NCBI GenBank assembly: GCA_036346255.1
Contig: CM070627.1
Coordinates: 32,696,143 to 32,760,142, forward strand
Direction: 5' to 3'
Length of the DNA stretch: 64,000 nt
Source: Ampelocalamus luodianensis
Taxonomy: Eukaryota; Streptophyta; Magnoliopsida; Poales; Poaceae
In this document: positions 12,150 through 23,956 of the stretch, piece by piece
Layout: each line of letters opens with the position of its first letter
Position numbering within the stretch: the first letter of the stretch is position 1
Notes under the pieces: generated by a model
What the model saw: the letters and a program-made list of their open reading frames with translations, nothing else
Database searches by the model: none
Told to the model about the DNA's origin: nothing
Made by a program: the position numbers and the translations under genes

Positions 12150-13850
12150 TGGAATTGTGTAGCCCCGTCTAAGTGTTTAAGGACCAATCTGTGGTGTGAT
12201 GAGCCAAGTCTTACGTGCAACCACACGCCGGGATAATGGCGAAGGCTTGGCTTAATAATTTGTTGTGTGTTAGCTATCAAAACACAATGGGATTGACAAT
12301 TGTTATTGTTATGTATTTAATTGTTCTTTTGTCAATCTCGTGGGGGCATGTTAAATTTTTGCCTTACTTGCCCTTAAGGGTCTCTTGTTTGTAAAGGGAC
12401 TTACTTACACAACGGGGTTCACATGTGGTGCGAGGCGCGTAGTCTGCTATGGGATTCTGTTCCTCGAGTGGTTTGATAGTTAGGACATGGCTTTGTAACG
12501 GCTTCGTTATGATATCTTAGTCACACTCCTTCGGAAGAGTGCATGGCGACAGTATAAGGTATTCATATCGTGTGGGTAAAGCTGTACAACTCTGCAGAGT
12601 AACTAAATCTATTCGAATAGCCTCGTCCTAGGTTATGGACAACACTTGTGGGAAAGCAGGCATAGTTAGCTTTTGGGAAATTAAGTTTGGGTTATGGTTG
12701 GGAATGTTTTGTCATTATGGTAGTTTGTTCAAATCTGAAATGAATTTATGAACGCGTAGTTCGCGCGTTAATTTTGTTGAGGAATGAATTGTGCCACGAA
12801 TGAGATGTTCGTATATTGATCATATTTGGAGAGTATACCATTGATGATCATTACTTAATGCTTTAAAATGTTTTCTAAATGTTTTACAAATGGCAAGTTA
12901 GAATCTTTTATCCATATGAAAAACTTGCTTTATGTCAAAAATTGACTAGTTTAGTAGCCTCCCTTTGATACTTACATGCATCCTTATTTCTTTTGAAAGT
13001 CTCGCGAGTACAACTTTGTACTCTAACAGTGTCTATTCGTTCAGGTGAGAACAACGGGTGCAATGGCTTTAACTCCAGTTGGTTGCTTGTGGGATTGTGG
13101 GCATACCAACTCGGTTATTCTCTTTTTATTTTAAGTTTATCTTCCGCTGCAATTTATTTGTGTTAATTAGATTTGGCCGATCGGCCCTCTTATGCAACCT
13201 TGTACTATAAGGTTCTATTTAACTGATGTTGTAATTGATTCTTTTATCCTTGTACTTTGTGTATGGATGTGATTGCAATGTTGTGTACTAGGATATGTGC
13301 ATGTTAGCTACTGATCCTTGGGAGCTAGCATGTGACACATATCCGGGTCACTCGGAATCGTGTTCGTCTCACGTTAAGTGTTGCGTTTATGGCGTAATCA
13401 CTTAGCTTGATACGGGTCCGGTCTCGGGGGTCCTCACAAGCACTCTCGTAAGAGTATAGCTCCTACTTGAACCCTCACAGGGATCCAAGCAATCAACCCA
13501 TAGTAGCCCTCCTCTCTGGATGGGTAGACTCAAACCTTCACAACTCTCTCGGTGCCTTCTATAAGCTCTTCCTTAGAAGGTTACCAAGAGCACGCCTCCA
13601 CGTCGTCTAGGAATTACCAAATTCCAAGAGTAATAATCCCAAGGGTGTCACTTCAACCTAACAAGCCCAAACAACTAAGAGTGATACACACTAAGGCCTA
13701 ATCTACTCCCACACACTCAAAATCTCAACTTGAAGCTCTTGAGTGCCCTTGAACTCATAAATATGCAGGACACTATACTATTTTGGAGTCACAAGAGTGA
13801 TATCTTAAAAGCCCATGGTCCACTTATATATAACTTCTCCATTAAAAAAA

Positions 13851-14007
13851 GGGGGATTGGATCATATACCCTCCCTGAATTTCAGGATTTTAGGATTTAC
13901 CCTCCCACCTCAATGACATGTGGGGTCACCATAGGTCAATGACATGTGGGTCAGGAGGGTAAATCCTGAATTTCCATCTAAGGGGAGGGTATATGATCAA
14001 ATTTTCC
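13851..14007. mobile_element. Small Mutator-type MITE (157 bp)
   Basis: Imperfect terminal inverted repeats (GATCATATACCCTCCC and its inverse, plus an inner GGATTTACCCTCC pair). Flanked by TTAAAAAAA at 13842-13850 and again at 14008-14016, a 9-bp target repeat as expected for Mutator-like MITEs. No coding capacity. Confidence 0.8.
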
Positions 14008-14099
14008 TTAAAAAAACAAGCAGCTTGACACATTTTCTTGAAAGTGACCACAGACTCGGCTCACCTGCCTCAGTTCAATTTCTTCAGTTCCAACAGTTC

Positions 14100-14520
14100 A
14101 AAAACTAGCCATTAGGCCAACCCGGATCATCCGCGTCGACCATATCATCCGCCTTAGTGAAAACACTCCGTGGAACATCTTTGGAACAATGGTGCAAGTC
14201 AATGATACGACTTGACACGGATCATTTCGCTCAAATTGAATCCTTCTAGACCAATGGTATGCCTCGAGCTGTATCATCCGCCTCTCAATTTTCCAAAAAA
14301 AACATCCTCTCTGAACAGATGACACGTCTCAACCCGGATAATACGCCTGTTTGTAAAATACCATGGCACCAAAACACCCTCTTTGTACTAATAGTACGCC
14401 TCAATGGTACGGGTTGACCGGATTATTTGCCTTTGTGTAAACTTCCAAAACATATAAAACATCCTCTTTAGACAGATGGTACGTCTGACCAGGATAATCC
14501 GCCTCTGTTGATTTTTTCTG
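14100..14520. repeat. Degenerate GGATAATCCGCCT-word array
   Basis: Eight or more loosely spaced variants of a 10-13-bp word (forms such as GATCATCCGC, GGATAATACGCC, GGATTATTTGCC, GGATAATCCGCC), not a strict tandem repeat. It lies within the minus-strand LTR fragment. Confidence 0.55.
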
Positions 14521-15013
14521 ACTTGGTTGAATTTTGATCCAAACTTTGAAAACATCACAACCAAAACTTGATTCTTGGCACTCTCTAACTAGAACCGAGT
14601 TAGAAAGACCTAGTGTGCACCACAACTAGTTACCAACCTAACCAAGCTCAAGCTACTAGCTTAGAACCCCCTTAATAGTACGATCAAAACAAAAACAAAA
14701 ACAAAAACTTATCAACTAAAATGATCCACACTCGACTCCTGAGATCATTTCTAGCCACAAGATTCTTAATCTTCATGAAAAACATGCTTTGCCATCATTT
14801 GCATACACGGGGATCCACGAAAGTCCAAGAACAACTAATATCCACCATTAAGACCTAACTTATCTTAATCACACTCAAATGAAAGTTGGTCTTAATGATT
14901 TGGGAGTCATTAATCACCAAAACCACATAATCAACGAATTATGGGCCTACATGCTTACAACTCCACAAAAGTACATGCATTTGCTACATGCCTACAACGA
15001 TCAAATCCTAACA

Positions 15014-15278
15014 CAGTTGATGCGGGAAAGTAGAGGAGGTAAATTGGACTATTTCCATTTTTCAACACAATGGAGGGTCCACCACGTAACGAGTGAAACT
15101 CTGTAGGCGATCGTGGGCGAGTCTAGGGTTCTCTGCGGGGGTGGTAGTTTTCTCTAGCGGTGCAATGATTTTGTGGCAGCGGAATCTAGTTCTCCCACTC
15201 GCTGTAGGTGTTTCTTCGCATCCGTGAGAGAGGTTCTGCGGGCGTGTTCGTCAGTGGCAAGGATGGCTGCTATTGGTT
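15014..15278 (+). mobile_element. L1-type LINE 5' region
   Basis: GC-richer leader immediately upstream of the LINE ORF1 remnant. It ends near a possible start codon at 15264, just before a solo LTR. Continuity with 18948 is supported by the perfect TGGTT target repeat on both sides of that LTR. The exact LINE 5' end and its target duplication were not found. Confidence 0.5.
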
Positions 15279-18200
15279 TGTAACATCTCAAAGTTATGTT
15301 ACCAAAAATAAAGTTAATAAAATTATTATTTTATTAGATTTCCTGATATTTCAAAAAGTTTTATTGCTTTTCTTGAAATTTCTAAAATTTAAAAGTCAAA
15401 AATAAAATTTATTGAGTTTTATGGGTTTTGTGGGATTTAAAGTTGACAAGGAAAAAATTATGAATTTATGGGAGTTTTAAAAGCTTTTTCCTAATTATTT
15501 TAGAGCCAAAATACATTTATCTGCAAAATTTATTACGAAAATTAAGTTGGAATTATTTTATTTAAGTCCTAAATGTCTTTGGGAATTTTGTGTATTTTTC
15601 CATCATTTTTGGACTTGTTTTGCTATTTTCTAAGTTTATTTGCCTTTTCTGCTATTTTCTAAAAAGAAAAAGCTATTTAAAATCCTAAAACCCTCCTTAG
15701 GCCGAATCTCCAGGTCAGCCCATTTCTTTCCACACACACGCGGCCCGTTTGGCCCATTTCTCACGTGCGCCCGCGCGCCCTTAACCCTCCATTTCCTCTT
15801 GGCCGTTAGATCAAAATTTAACGGTCAGATCTCGATGGCATTCGGGCGGTCCGAACGATCCAGCCAACGTGGACCGTCCGATTGAAAATGAGCGGCCCGA
15901 TCTAGATTGTCGATCGGAGCGGTCCGAACGTCCTCTTTGATGTGGACCGTTCGATCTAAATCGGATGGCCAACACGTGCCCCTCTCTTTCCCTTTCATTT
16001 CTCTTCTGCCGCCGACATGTGGGACCTCCCCGCTATAGTGGTCGTCTTCCACCTCCGGCTTTCTTCCCCGCCCGACTCGGTCGCCATGACCATATCTCGA
16101 AGCTTCGGGCAACCACCTTATCCCTTTCCCTTTCTTCGCGCCCGTGTGCGCCTCGACGTCTGTAATGGCCGCCGCACACGTTCTTCTCCATATCCCCTCA
16201 CGTTCGCGTCCGGTGCACCCACGTTCGCCACCAACCGCCGCTGAAGACTCGCTCCACGATCTCGCTCCCGGCTACCCCTCAGCCCCTATAAATAGACCCT
16301 TAGAGTCGTCTTCTACCCGGCACCAAAAACCCTCAATCCACACAAGCTCTAGAGTCCTAGCGCCACCGCGATTTGAGATTTAGGTTTCGGTCACTAAAAC
16401 CCTAAATCTTTGAATTCCGCTGCTGTTGTTCGTGCCTTGCCCCTGTGGACTGCACCGTCAGCATCCTCGTCAACGGAGCTTCCTCAGGAACCTCTCCTTT
16501 GCCCCGGAGCACCTTTGGTTGTCGTTCCCGACAATAGCCGTGGCTTCGTCCTCCGCTCTGGCAGCAATTCTGGCCGCCTCCATCACCCTCCGGTGCCAAA
16601 GCCAGTGTCCTCAGGTGCGCAATAGCGAGGGTTACCCAACGCGATCACTCACTCACGCTGGCGAGCCGTCAATCACCGTTGTCATGCGCGTCCGAAGGTC
16701 TCCGCCGCCAAAAGCTTGCCGCCGGCCACCACCGTCGATCTCAGCCGCCCGTAAGCACACCGGTGAGTTCGCAATAACATTCCCTACCCTCTGGTACCAC
16801 TCACTGCCGGAGTAGCGCCGCCGTTTCGCCGTTGCCATCGGGTCCCGAGCCACCTCGCCGTCGTTGTTGACGTGGTTGTCCATGTGGGTGCCGCATCATC
16901 TATTTTGCTGAGGTGTCACCCCGCGTGGCACCAAGTCATCCGCTAGTCAGTGCCATGTGGATCCACGTCAGCGCGTGCATGCCACCCAAACAGGCCCTCT
17001 AGAGCCAAGACCCCGTGGACCTAGTTCATGTGGACCGAGCCACTTACAAGTGGGTCCCACATGTTAGAGTTTTCTTTTATTTCTTTTTATTCCAAAAATC
17101 CTTCGTCGACATCAGCATTGCGTCATAAAATTCTTTTTCCAATAGAAAAACAAATCCAGTAAATCCATAAATCTGATTTTCATCAATTTATGTGATTTCA
17201 ATCTTCCAAAGCCCATATCTTTTGCATCCGAACTCATATTGAGCCCATTCAAATTCCTAAATTTGTCTAAATTCAAGATCTAGATATCTAAACCAAATTA
17301 TTTAATTTGGAGTTTATTTGAATTTGGCATATTTTCGCGTATAGATTTCGGTGTCTTCGGAGAGTCAGATTTCGACGACGTTTGAGACCAGCTATTCAAG
17401 CAAGGCAAGTTACATCTTTGATCATGTTGATCCCAATATTTCAAATTATTTAAGTTTTGTTTTAAATTACTATTGCATGCCTATTTCTATTCAATGTAAT
17501 TTAAATACATGTTTTAAATCATAGTTATGCATGAATCCTTTATACTGCCAATTTTGGACATTAATTCAAACATACCTTGACACCTTAGATGAAAATCTAG
17601 TTTATGCAGTAGTATGAACTAGAACATTTTGGGAAAGATTATGCTTAGCATGCTTAGACTAAAAATATTTGATTTGGGGAATTTCAGCCAAAAATCAAAT
17701 GTTGTTTAAATTGTATCAATGGTATTGGTGTGTCATGGAAGTTTATAAATGACTTTGAAAAATAAAATAAAATGAAAATTAGTTTAGACTTGGGCGAAAT
17801 GGATGCTTGGTGGGTGCACGTTTATGCACAGGATCAACTGGGTAGGTTGAGGCCCGGGGTTCTGTTGGTTGTCGCCTAGGTCAGTTAAGGACCGTCTTTC
17901 GAGCGTTCTTTTGCTATGCCCCATCGTACTACCACATGTCTGGTATGGGACAGACTTGACTAATTGATTTGCAGAATTCCATCGTGGTTGTGCCATGTTG
18001 ATGTGTGGGTGTCAGAATGACCTACTTTTATGTATTCCCACATGACGCAAGAGGGGGCTTGAATCCGGCGGGTGGTTAGCCCAATGGAAGTGAAACCTTA
18101 GCGAGGTGGTACCACGGTGGGATGATGCTTTGTAAAGGCCTCATCACGTGCTCTAGACTGCTTACCTAAGGTAATGAACAGTGGTATCAACGGATGCCAA

Positions 18201-18947
18201 ATAAACTAGAGAAGTCGTGTATTGTGGGTAAAATTGTATAACCTCTGCAGAGTGTAAAACTATTCAAATAGCCGTGTCTACAGTCATAGACATGCTTGGC
18301 AAAACCACTCAAAGTTAGACTTTGATTTTTGTTTTCAAAAGGATTTGAAAAACAATTTTAGACATAGATGGGTGTCCATAAGAAAAGTTATGGGTTGAAC
18401 CCCTGGTTGGTGCCCATGTTTAAGTTAGTGTTGGGTTGGTGCCTACACTAGCTTTATTATTTTAGTTAAAACTCAATTTTGGATATTATAAAACTTGAGC
18501 TTTTGAACTTAGTATTGTATTTGATGTCAAATGCTATTTTTGCACAAATAACCTTATAAGCCTGCCTTTGATAATATCCATACATGCATTAACTCTGTTA
18601 ATTGTTGGGTGTAACTTGCGAGCACGGTAGTTGTGTTCATACTTGTTTTATGCAAACAAATTTTATAGGAGAAGGACTTCGCTACCGGTGTGGACCTCGA
18701 CGACTAGGCCGCTACTCCAGTCGATTGCCTGTGGCAGATCAGTTGGACTATACTACATCTTCTTCGTGTTCCACTATGTTCTTTATTGTTGGCTCGTAAG
18801 CCTTTCTTGTAATCAACTCTGTTTATTAATAAAGTTGTGCGATTTATGGATGTTACCATATCTATTTACTGTGTGAACTAGCTACTGATCATGAGACTAA
18901 TTCAGAAATGCACAGAGGATTTGGGAGTGTTAATCCTAGGTCCGACA
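15279..18947 (+). mobile_element. Solo Ty3/gypsy LTR inserted in LINE (3669 bp)
   Basis: TGTAACATCTC start and GTCCGACA end, flanked by perfect TGGTT (15274-15278 and 18948-18952). TATAAATA lies near 16289. The acidic exon-2-like segment is 17345-17404, followed by GCAAGT at 17405; it has one internal TGA. The exon-3-like segment starts at 18669 after TTATAG and carries a one-base insertion relative to the other LTRs. Palindromes at 18243-18252 and 18260-18271, second hairpin 18275-18292. Confidence 0.9.
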
Positions 18948-19279
18948 TGGTTCGCGGGGTTGGGGGTGGGGTTGGGGAGTACACCTTCCCTGGCGAAGGG
19001 GACATCGGAATTGGCCTTAGAGCTACCAGCACGGCTGGGGGACCTCATGCTGATGGAGAAGGAGGATGCTGGCCTGGTGATCGAGGATCTTGAATCTGCA
19101 TTGGCAGAAAACCCTAAGTGGGTGACGATCGGTAGGGTCCTTTCACCACTGCAATTCAACCTGGCAGCTCTTGAGCGACCGATGAAGGCCTGGGGTCTGC
19201 ACAATGATGCTTCCTTCAAGGAGAATGGAGATAATGGTTTTGTCGTCCGCCTCAATTCCGAAGGGGATTGGAAACATGT
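18948..19279 (+). pseudogene. LINE ORF1 N-terminal part (DUF4283-like)
   Basis: The frame contains VTIGRVLSPLQFNLAALERP and KAWGLHNDASFKENG...FVVRLNSEGDWKHV, the pattern of the DUF4283 region of plant L1-type ORF1 (nucleic-acid-binding gag-like protein). The sequence stops at codon KHV where a solo LTR sits and resumes in frame at 22521 with LNNGAWQFDF. Confidence 0.8.
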
Positions 19280-22200
19280 TGTAACATCACAATTTTCTGA
19301 GTTTAAAAACCTTTTAAATAGTTAGTAGGGAGAAAAGTCACCATTTGGATTTATTTGAATTTAATTCAAAAGCTTAATATTGGACTTTAGAATCAAAAGC
19401 ATTTAATGTGAATAATCCCAACATGAACAATAGTCAAAGCTATTTTATTTGGGTTCTATGTGCTCAGATATATTTTCTAGATTTTTCTAGAATTTTTCTG
19501 AGTTCATTTGCTATTTTCTATTACTTATTTGGATTTATGGTATTTTACAAAATAGAAAAGCTAATTAAAATCTCAGAAAATCCTTCGGGCTGAATTCCCT
19601 AACCCAGCCCATTTCCCCTTTTTGTCTCAAACCCCCGCGCGCAGCCCAACTCGCCCGCGCCCGCACCACCTCCGACTGACATGCGGGCCCCGCACATCAG
19701 CCTCTTCCCTCTCTTCGTGCGCTCAGTTCATTCTCCACCGTTCGATCAAGATTGAACGGTCAGATGCAGCGTGATCTTTTTGGAGTTCCTAATGTCACCT
19801 GTGCTGTGGACCGTTCGATCGTGGATGGACGGTCAGATCTTTGGAGTACGTTTGCAACCGCGCCGTTTCGCATGCGTTCGCGCCCGAGCCTCCGTCACTG
19901 ACGAGTGGGCCCCACCGTATCTATTGTTCTTCGTCTCCGAATCAGTTAGGGATTCGCCGCCGCCGCGCAATCTCGATTTGGGCGTTCGTGCCCTGGACTC
20001 TCTCGGGCCTCCGGGTATAAAGGGAGAGGGAGCCCTCGGCGTCCGCACCTCAACCCTAGCCGCCTTCACCCTCGCCGAACCCTAGCCGCCGCAGGAGCTC
20101 GAGGAAGCATCTGCGCCACCGCCAACTCCGACGAGCCCGTGGCGCCGCAGTGCCGCCGAGCCGTGGGTCTGCACCGCCGATCGCATCAGCCGCGCTACTC
20201 GTGGTGGCCTTCGTTTCACCGGAGCGTCACCGGAGAGCCAATCCCGTCGAGCCCGAAGCCCCTCCGCCGCTCAACCCTTGCCGCCGGTCACCCTTGTCAC
20301 TTCCTTGCACCCGGAGTTGCACCTAGAGGTTCGCAATAACCTCAGCTACACGCCGGTACCACTCACCGTCGGTGGATCGCCGCCGTTCGCCGTTGTCGTC
20401 GGTTCCCGAGCGCCGCCGCCCGTCGATATGACGTGTCACGCCGCGTGGCTCGCCACCTCAGCCCTCGCGCCTACATGTCGCGTGCGTGGCTGCCTCGTCA
20501 GCTCGTGCGTGGCACGGTCCACCTGAACCCCAGATCTGATCTGGCGTGAACCTAGTCCACGTGCACCGAGCCGCCGACATGTGGGCCCCACATGTCGGGA
20601 TTTCCTCTGATTTGTTTTATTCTGAAATTCCAAGGGCTGATGTCATGCTGACGTCATGCTTGCACAATAATCCAATTTTTCTGTTAAGAAATAATTCAGA
20701 AATTCCAGAAAATCCAAAATTAGGGTTTTCTTTAGATTGAAACTTCCAGAGCTCATAAATTTTGCATCCGAACTCCGATTGAGCCCATTCAAATTCCAAA
20801 ATTCATTTAAATTCGAGCTCTATCTATCTGAGATTTGTATTTAATTTTTGGAGCTTGTTTTGCCTCTGTTATTTATTTGTTTTGTTTATTTGTCTCATTT
20901 GCGAGTAGACGTCGATACGTCGGGGAATTTTGGAGAAGAAGGAGCACCTCAAGATCAAGACCAGTACCTAGACCTTTTCCAAGGCAAGTCATACTTTTGA
21001 TCATCTTGAACCCAGTTTTCAAACTACTTTGTTTCAAGTATTGCATTCTACTTTAATTATGTATTTAAATGCTTTTGGGCATAGTTATCATCCAATTTGT
21101 TATAACACCTTGGCTTTGTATGTCATAATCCCTTGTCACCCTAGATTGGTTTACTAGTTGGTAATATTGTAGCACCAACGTGGGTTGGTTAGATGCGAGT
21201 ACAATTGCTTATCCATGCTACGAGTCTCACATCTCATTTGAGTTGCGAATATTAAATCTGATTAAGTGACTATGGAACTTTGTGTAAAACTGTGTACTAT
21301 GTGTTATTACTTCGTGATAGCATGTGTTGCATTAAAACCAACTGGGTGGTAAAGGATTTGGACTGAGGCAAGTGGTGGATACTGTGTGATTTAGTGGACT
21401 GTGTGAATGAGAATGATAATATTTGTGACCTAGTTAGAAAATGAAAGTCTTGCCTTAGTCAATTAAGGACTTAAGTTTGTGTGCCATTGAACTGAGCCTT
21501 ACTGTACGACCACATGCCTGATGGGACGGGCCTAACATTGTAGGTGATGGATTCTCGGCATTGATGTTCAGGTGGATAGGTTAGGCTGTGTGACAGGGTG
21601 GAGGTGTGACTACCTAGTAGTTGCATCGCGGGACGGTTCGCCGCATCCCTGTCCAGCGGTATGTGTTGGACTAGCATTCTTTGTGGGCTGGTCTGGCGGG
21701 AAAGCACATTGGGAATGTCAATGTTTGAGATGAATTTTTTGAACTATTTTGTTACGATTGGTGCTAGATACACTAGTTGTATCTTGTGGGTAAAGTGTAC
21801 AAACTCTGCAGAGTGTTAAATCAATCTATTCGAATAGCCGCGTCCGCGGTCATGGACATGCTCGGAGATTTCACACGAGGGGTAGTTTTCATAAAATGTT
21901 GGGATGGAAGCTATGTGATCTAAGTCATATGGCTATGTGAAATAATCCGTTTAGCTTTGTGTCTTTGTGAAATCAACTGTTAAATTAATATTGTCTATTT
22001 GTTTTGAATTATGCTTTCAATCTATTATTGTATTCAATTGCAAATATTGCTTTCATGCAAAAGAACCACAAAAGCCTTTTCTTTTGGAATAAGCCTGCAT
22101 ATATAAATTGCATTCTGTGGTATGATTTGCGAGTACGGTTGTGTACTCACAAACTTACGCCCAAAGCTACAGAAGAAGAGGAGTCTACGCCTACTTTCGA

Positions 22201-22515
22201 GGAGGAGTTTGTCGAAGGTTGCTGATCGTTAAGGTCTGAATCCCAGTTGGTTGCCTGTGGTGAATTGATGGGATCTACGCTGAAGTTATTTATGTTCCGC
22301 TGCTATTTTATCCTCTGTTAGCCCTGCGTGGCTCAATAAGTGTAAACTCAACCATAAGGTCAAAACCCTTATTTATTATTCAAACTAATCGTCTACTTTA
22401 TTAATCGCTTGTGTGGATCGATATTTACCTATGTTGACACTGTGTGCACTAGCGTGATCCTGGACTAGTGCATTATACACAAAGGGTTCCAAAACTGCAT
22501 TTTTGGGTCCCGACA
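19280..22515 (+). mobile_element. Solo Ty3/gypsy LTR splitting LINE ORF1 (3236 bp)
   Basis: TGTAACATCAC start and GGTCCCGACA end, flanked by CATGT (19275-19279) and TATGT (22516-22520). The LINE reading frame is restored across it. Exon-2-like segment 20909-20983, GC donor at 20984, exon-3-like segment 22172-22224 ending TGA; both acidic and in compatible frame. Palindromes 21804-21813 and 21826-21837, second hairpin 21842-21857. Confidence 0.92.
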
Positions 22516-23729
22516 TATGTGTTGAATAATGGCGCATGGCAATTTGATTTTCATGCTGATCTTTTGAAGGAATATGATGGGATGGGATCACTCGCCCATG
22601 GATGATCTTTGACTCGGCGGTGATTTGGGAGCGAGTACTAGATTTGCCGCTGGGCCTAGTGAACAAGAAGTATGGGGAAGCGAATGGAGGATGGCTGGGT
22701 AAGGTGATTCAGGTGATTGTTGATCGGGATGGAACCGCGTGGGATAAGTATATGATAATTAGTGTCGAGATCCCTTTCAACCAACCTCTGATTGTGGCAT
22801 GATAATTCGTTCTCATGCAGGAGAAGATGGAGGATGCTAGTTTGACGTCAATTATGAGAAGATCCCTCATTTTTGTTTTGATTGTAGCAAGTTATTTCAT
22901 GAGGGAGGTGACCGTGACTTGGAGTAGAACGGAGAACCAAATCAATGGGGAGAGTGGCTGAGGGCATCCCCGGGAAGAACAAAGAAGCCGCTGCCAGTGG
23001 CTCCTCATCTGTTGTTTAGTTCTGATAGTTTCAGTAGTAAAGTGGCTACCTGAGGCTCTATAACGAAGGGGAAAGAAATTGTTAGACCTTCCTCGCAAGA
23101 GGTTGTTCTCAATCTCTGATGCCAATGCTTCCTCTAGCTCTCGGGCACGAAGTAACAGAGGGAGAGAAGATGAAGTGTCGAGTCCCTCTCATGGAAAACT
23201 CTATCGGTGAAATTTTGCTAGTAACCAATTACCAGCATTATCAATAGGATCCAATAAAATTTCATACCAAGCAAATTTTTTTGGATTTATCTTATTTTCA
23301 TCCAAATTCAAATTTTAATTAAAAATTATCAGAAATATCTGGTAACCGCCAGTTACCGGTTCTATCGGTGGGCTCCATTAAAATTTTCGAAACGATGTAG
23401 TTTTCCATGTTCCTACTTAGAGCAAACAGGGAGGTGCTGCTAGGGGAGACGAGACTTCAAGGGGTAGAATGAATGCAAAACTCAGAATGTTTGTGCAGAA
23501 GCCAAGGAACTCAATTGCAAAACCATCAGAGAGCAAGGTACAAAACAAAGCTTGAAATCATGTAAGAGGGGAAGCAGGCAGGTTTCGAAGCGTCAGGAGC
23601 ATATTTCTAAGAATGTGTAGGAGGAAGGGAATAAGGGAGAGAAGAGGCGTAAGGTTGTGGAAAAGATTGAAAAAAGCCTGAAAAAAAATCCATTCATGCT
23701 AAATCGGTGGTGCCTGCGGAATAGGCCTG
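22516..23729 (+). pseudogene. LINE ORF1 remainder, zinc-knuckle region and ORF1/ORF2 spacer
   Basis: Continues DUF4283 (LNNGAWQFDF, then WERVLDLPLGLVNKKYGEA at about 22626-22684) into a degraded CCHC-type knuckle (HFCFDCSKLFHEGGD-like at about 22868-22915; third and fourth ligands partly lost). The frame is broken by multiple stops. Around 23205-23400 there is non-LINE AT-rich sequence with imperfect direct repeats, possibly a small insertion. Confidence 0.75.
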
Positions 23730-23956
23730 TTGGGAGGAATGAGGCTCTTGTGTTGGAACTATCGGGGCTTGGGGTTGGACCCCTCGATAGTAGGAGAATT
23801 AATGGATCTTATCAAATCCTACAACCCCTCGCTGTTGTTTTTGTGTGAAATGAAGAAAAGTGCAGTAGCGATGGAGAAACTCCGGTGGAATCTAGGTTTT
23901 GCGAATGGTATCGCAGTGAAGCTGAAATGGTAGCTTTTCAGGAATGTTTGGATACG
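23730..23956 (+). pseudogene. LINE ORF2 endonuclease, N-terminal part
   Basis: Starts MGGMRLLCWNYRGLG with SLLFLCEMK and WNLGFANGIAV following, the opening of the apurinic-endonuclease-like domain of plant L1 ORF2 (LxxNxRGLG and FLxETK motifs). It is interrupted at 23956 by an LTR element and is only about 70 residues long; a large part of the endonuclease is missing between here and 28549. Confidence 0.85.

Larger units (their letters stand above)
8814..13438 (+). mobile_element. Solo Ty3/gypsy LTR, 4.6 kb
   Basis: It starts TGTAACATCCCC and ends GGTCCTCACA, flanked by AGCAT (8809-8813) and AGCAC (13439-13443), a 4/5-matching 5-bp target repeat. No internal retroelement region, hence a solo LTR. 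It is the longest and most divergent LTR of its type here but keeps the shared module: hairpin 12524-12541, CTCTGCAGAG 12590-12599, CTATTCGAATAG 12609-12620 and second hairpin 12625-12640. A GC-rich leader (about 9300-10500) contains spurious open frames. Confidence 0.78.
13439..15013 (-). mobile_element. Right part of a minus-strand LTR-like fragment
   Basis: On the minus strand it begins TGTTAGGATTTGATCG at 15013, an LTR-like start, and runs leftwards through sequence rich in a degenerate GGATAATCCGCCT-like word (14100-14520). It hosts a small MITE at 13851-14007. No protein-coding domain. The family is not identified and the other end is lost. Confidence 0.55.

Noticed and set aside
18891..18947. 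Start of the 144-codon frame at 18891
   Set aside because: The first codons are LTR sequence; LINE ORF1 sequence begins at 18948.
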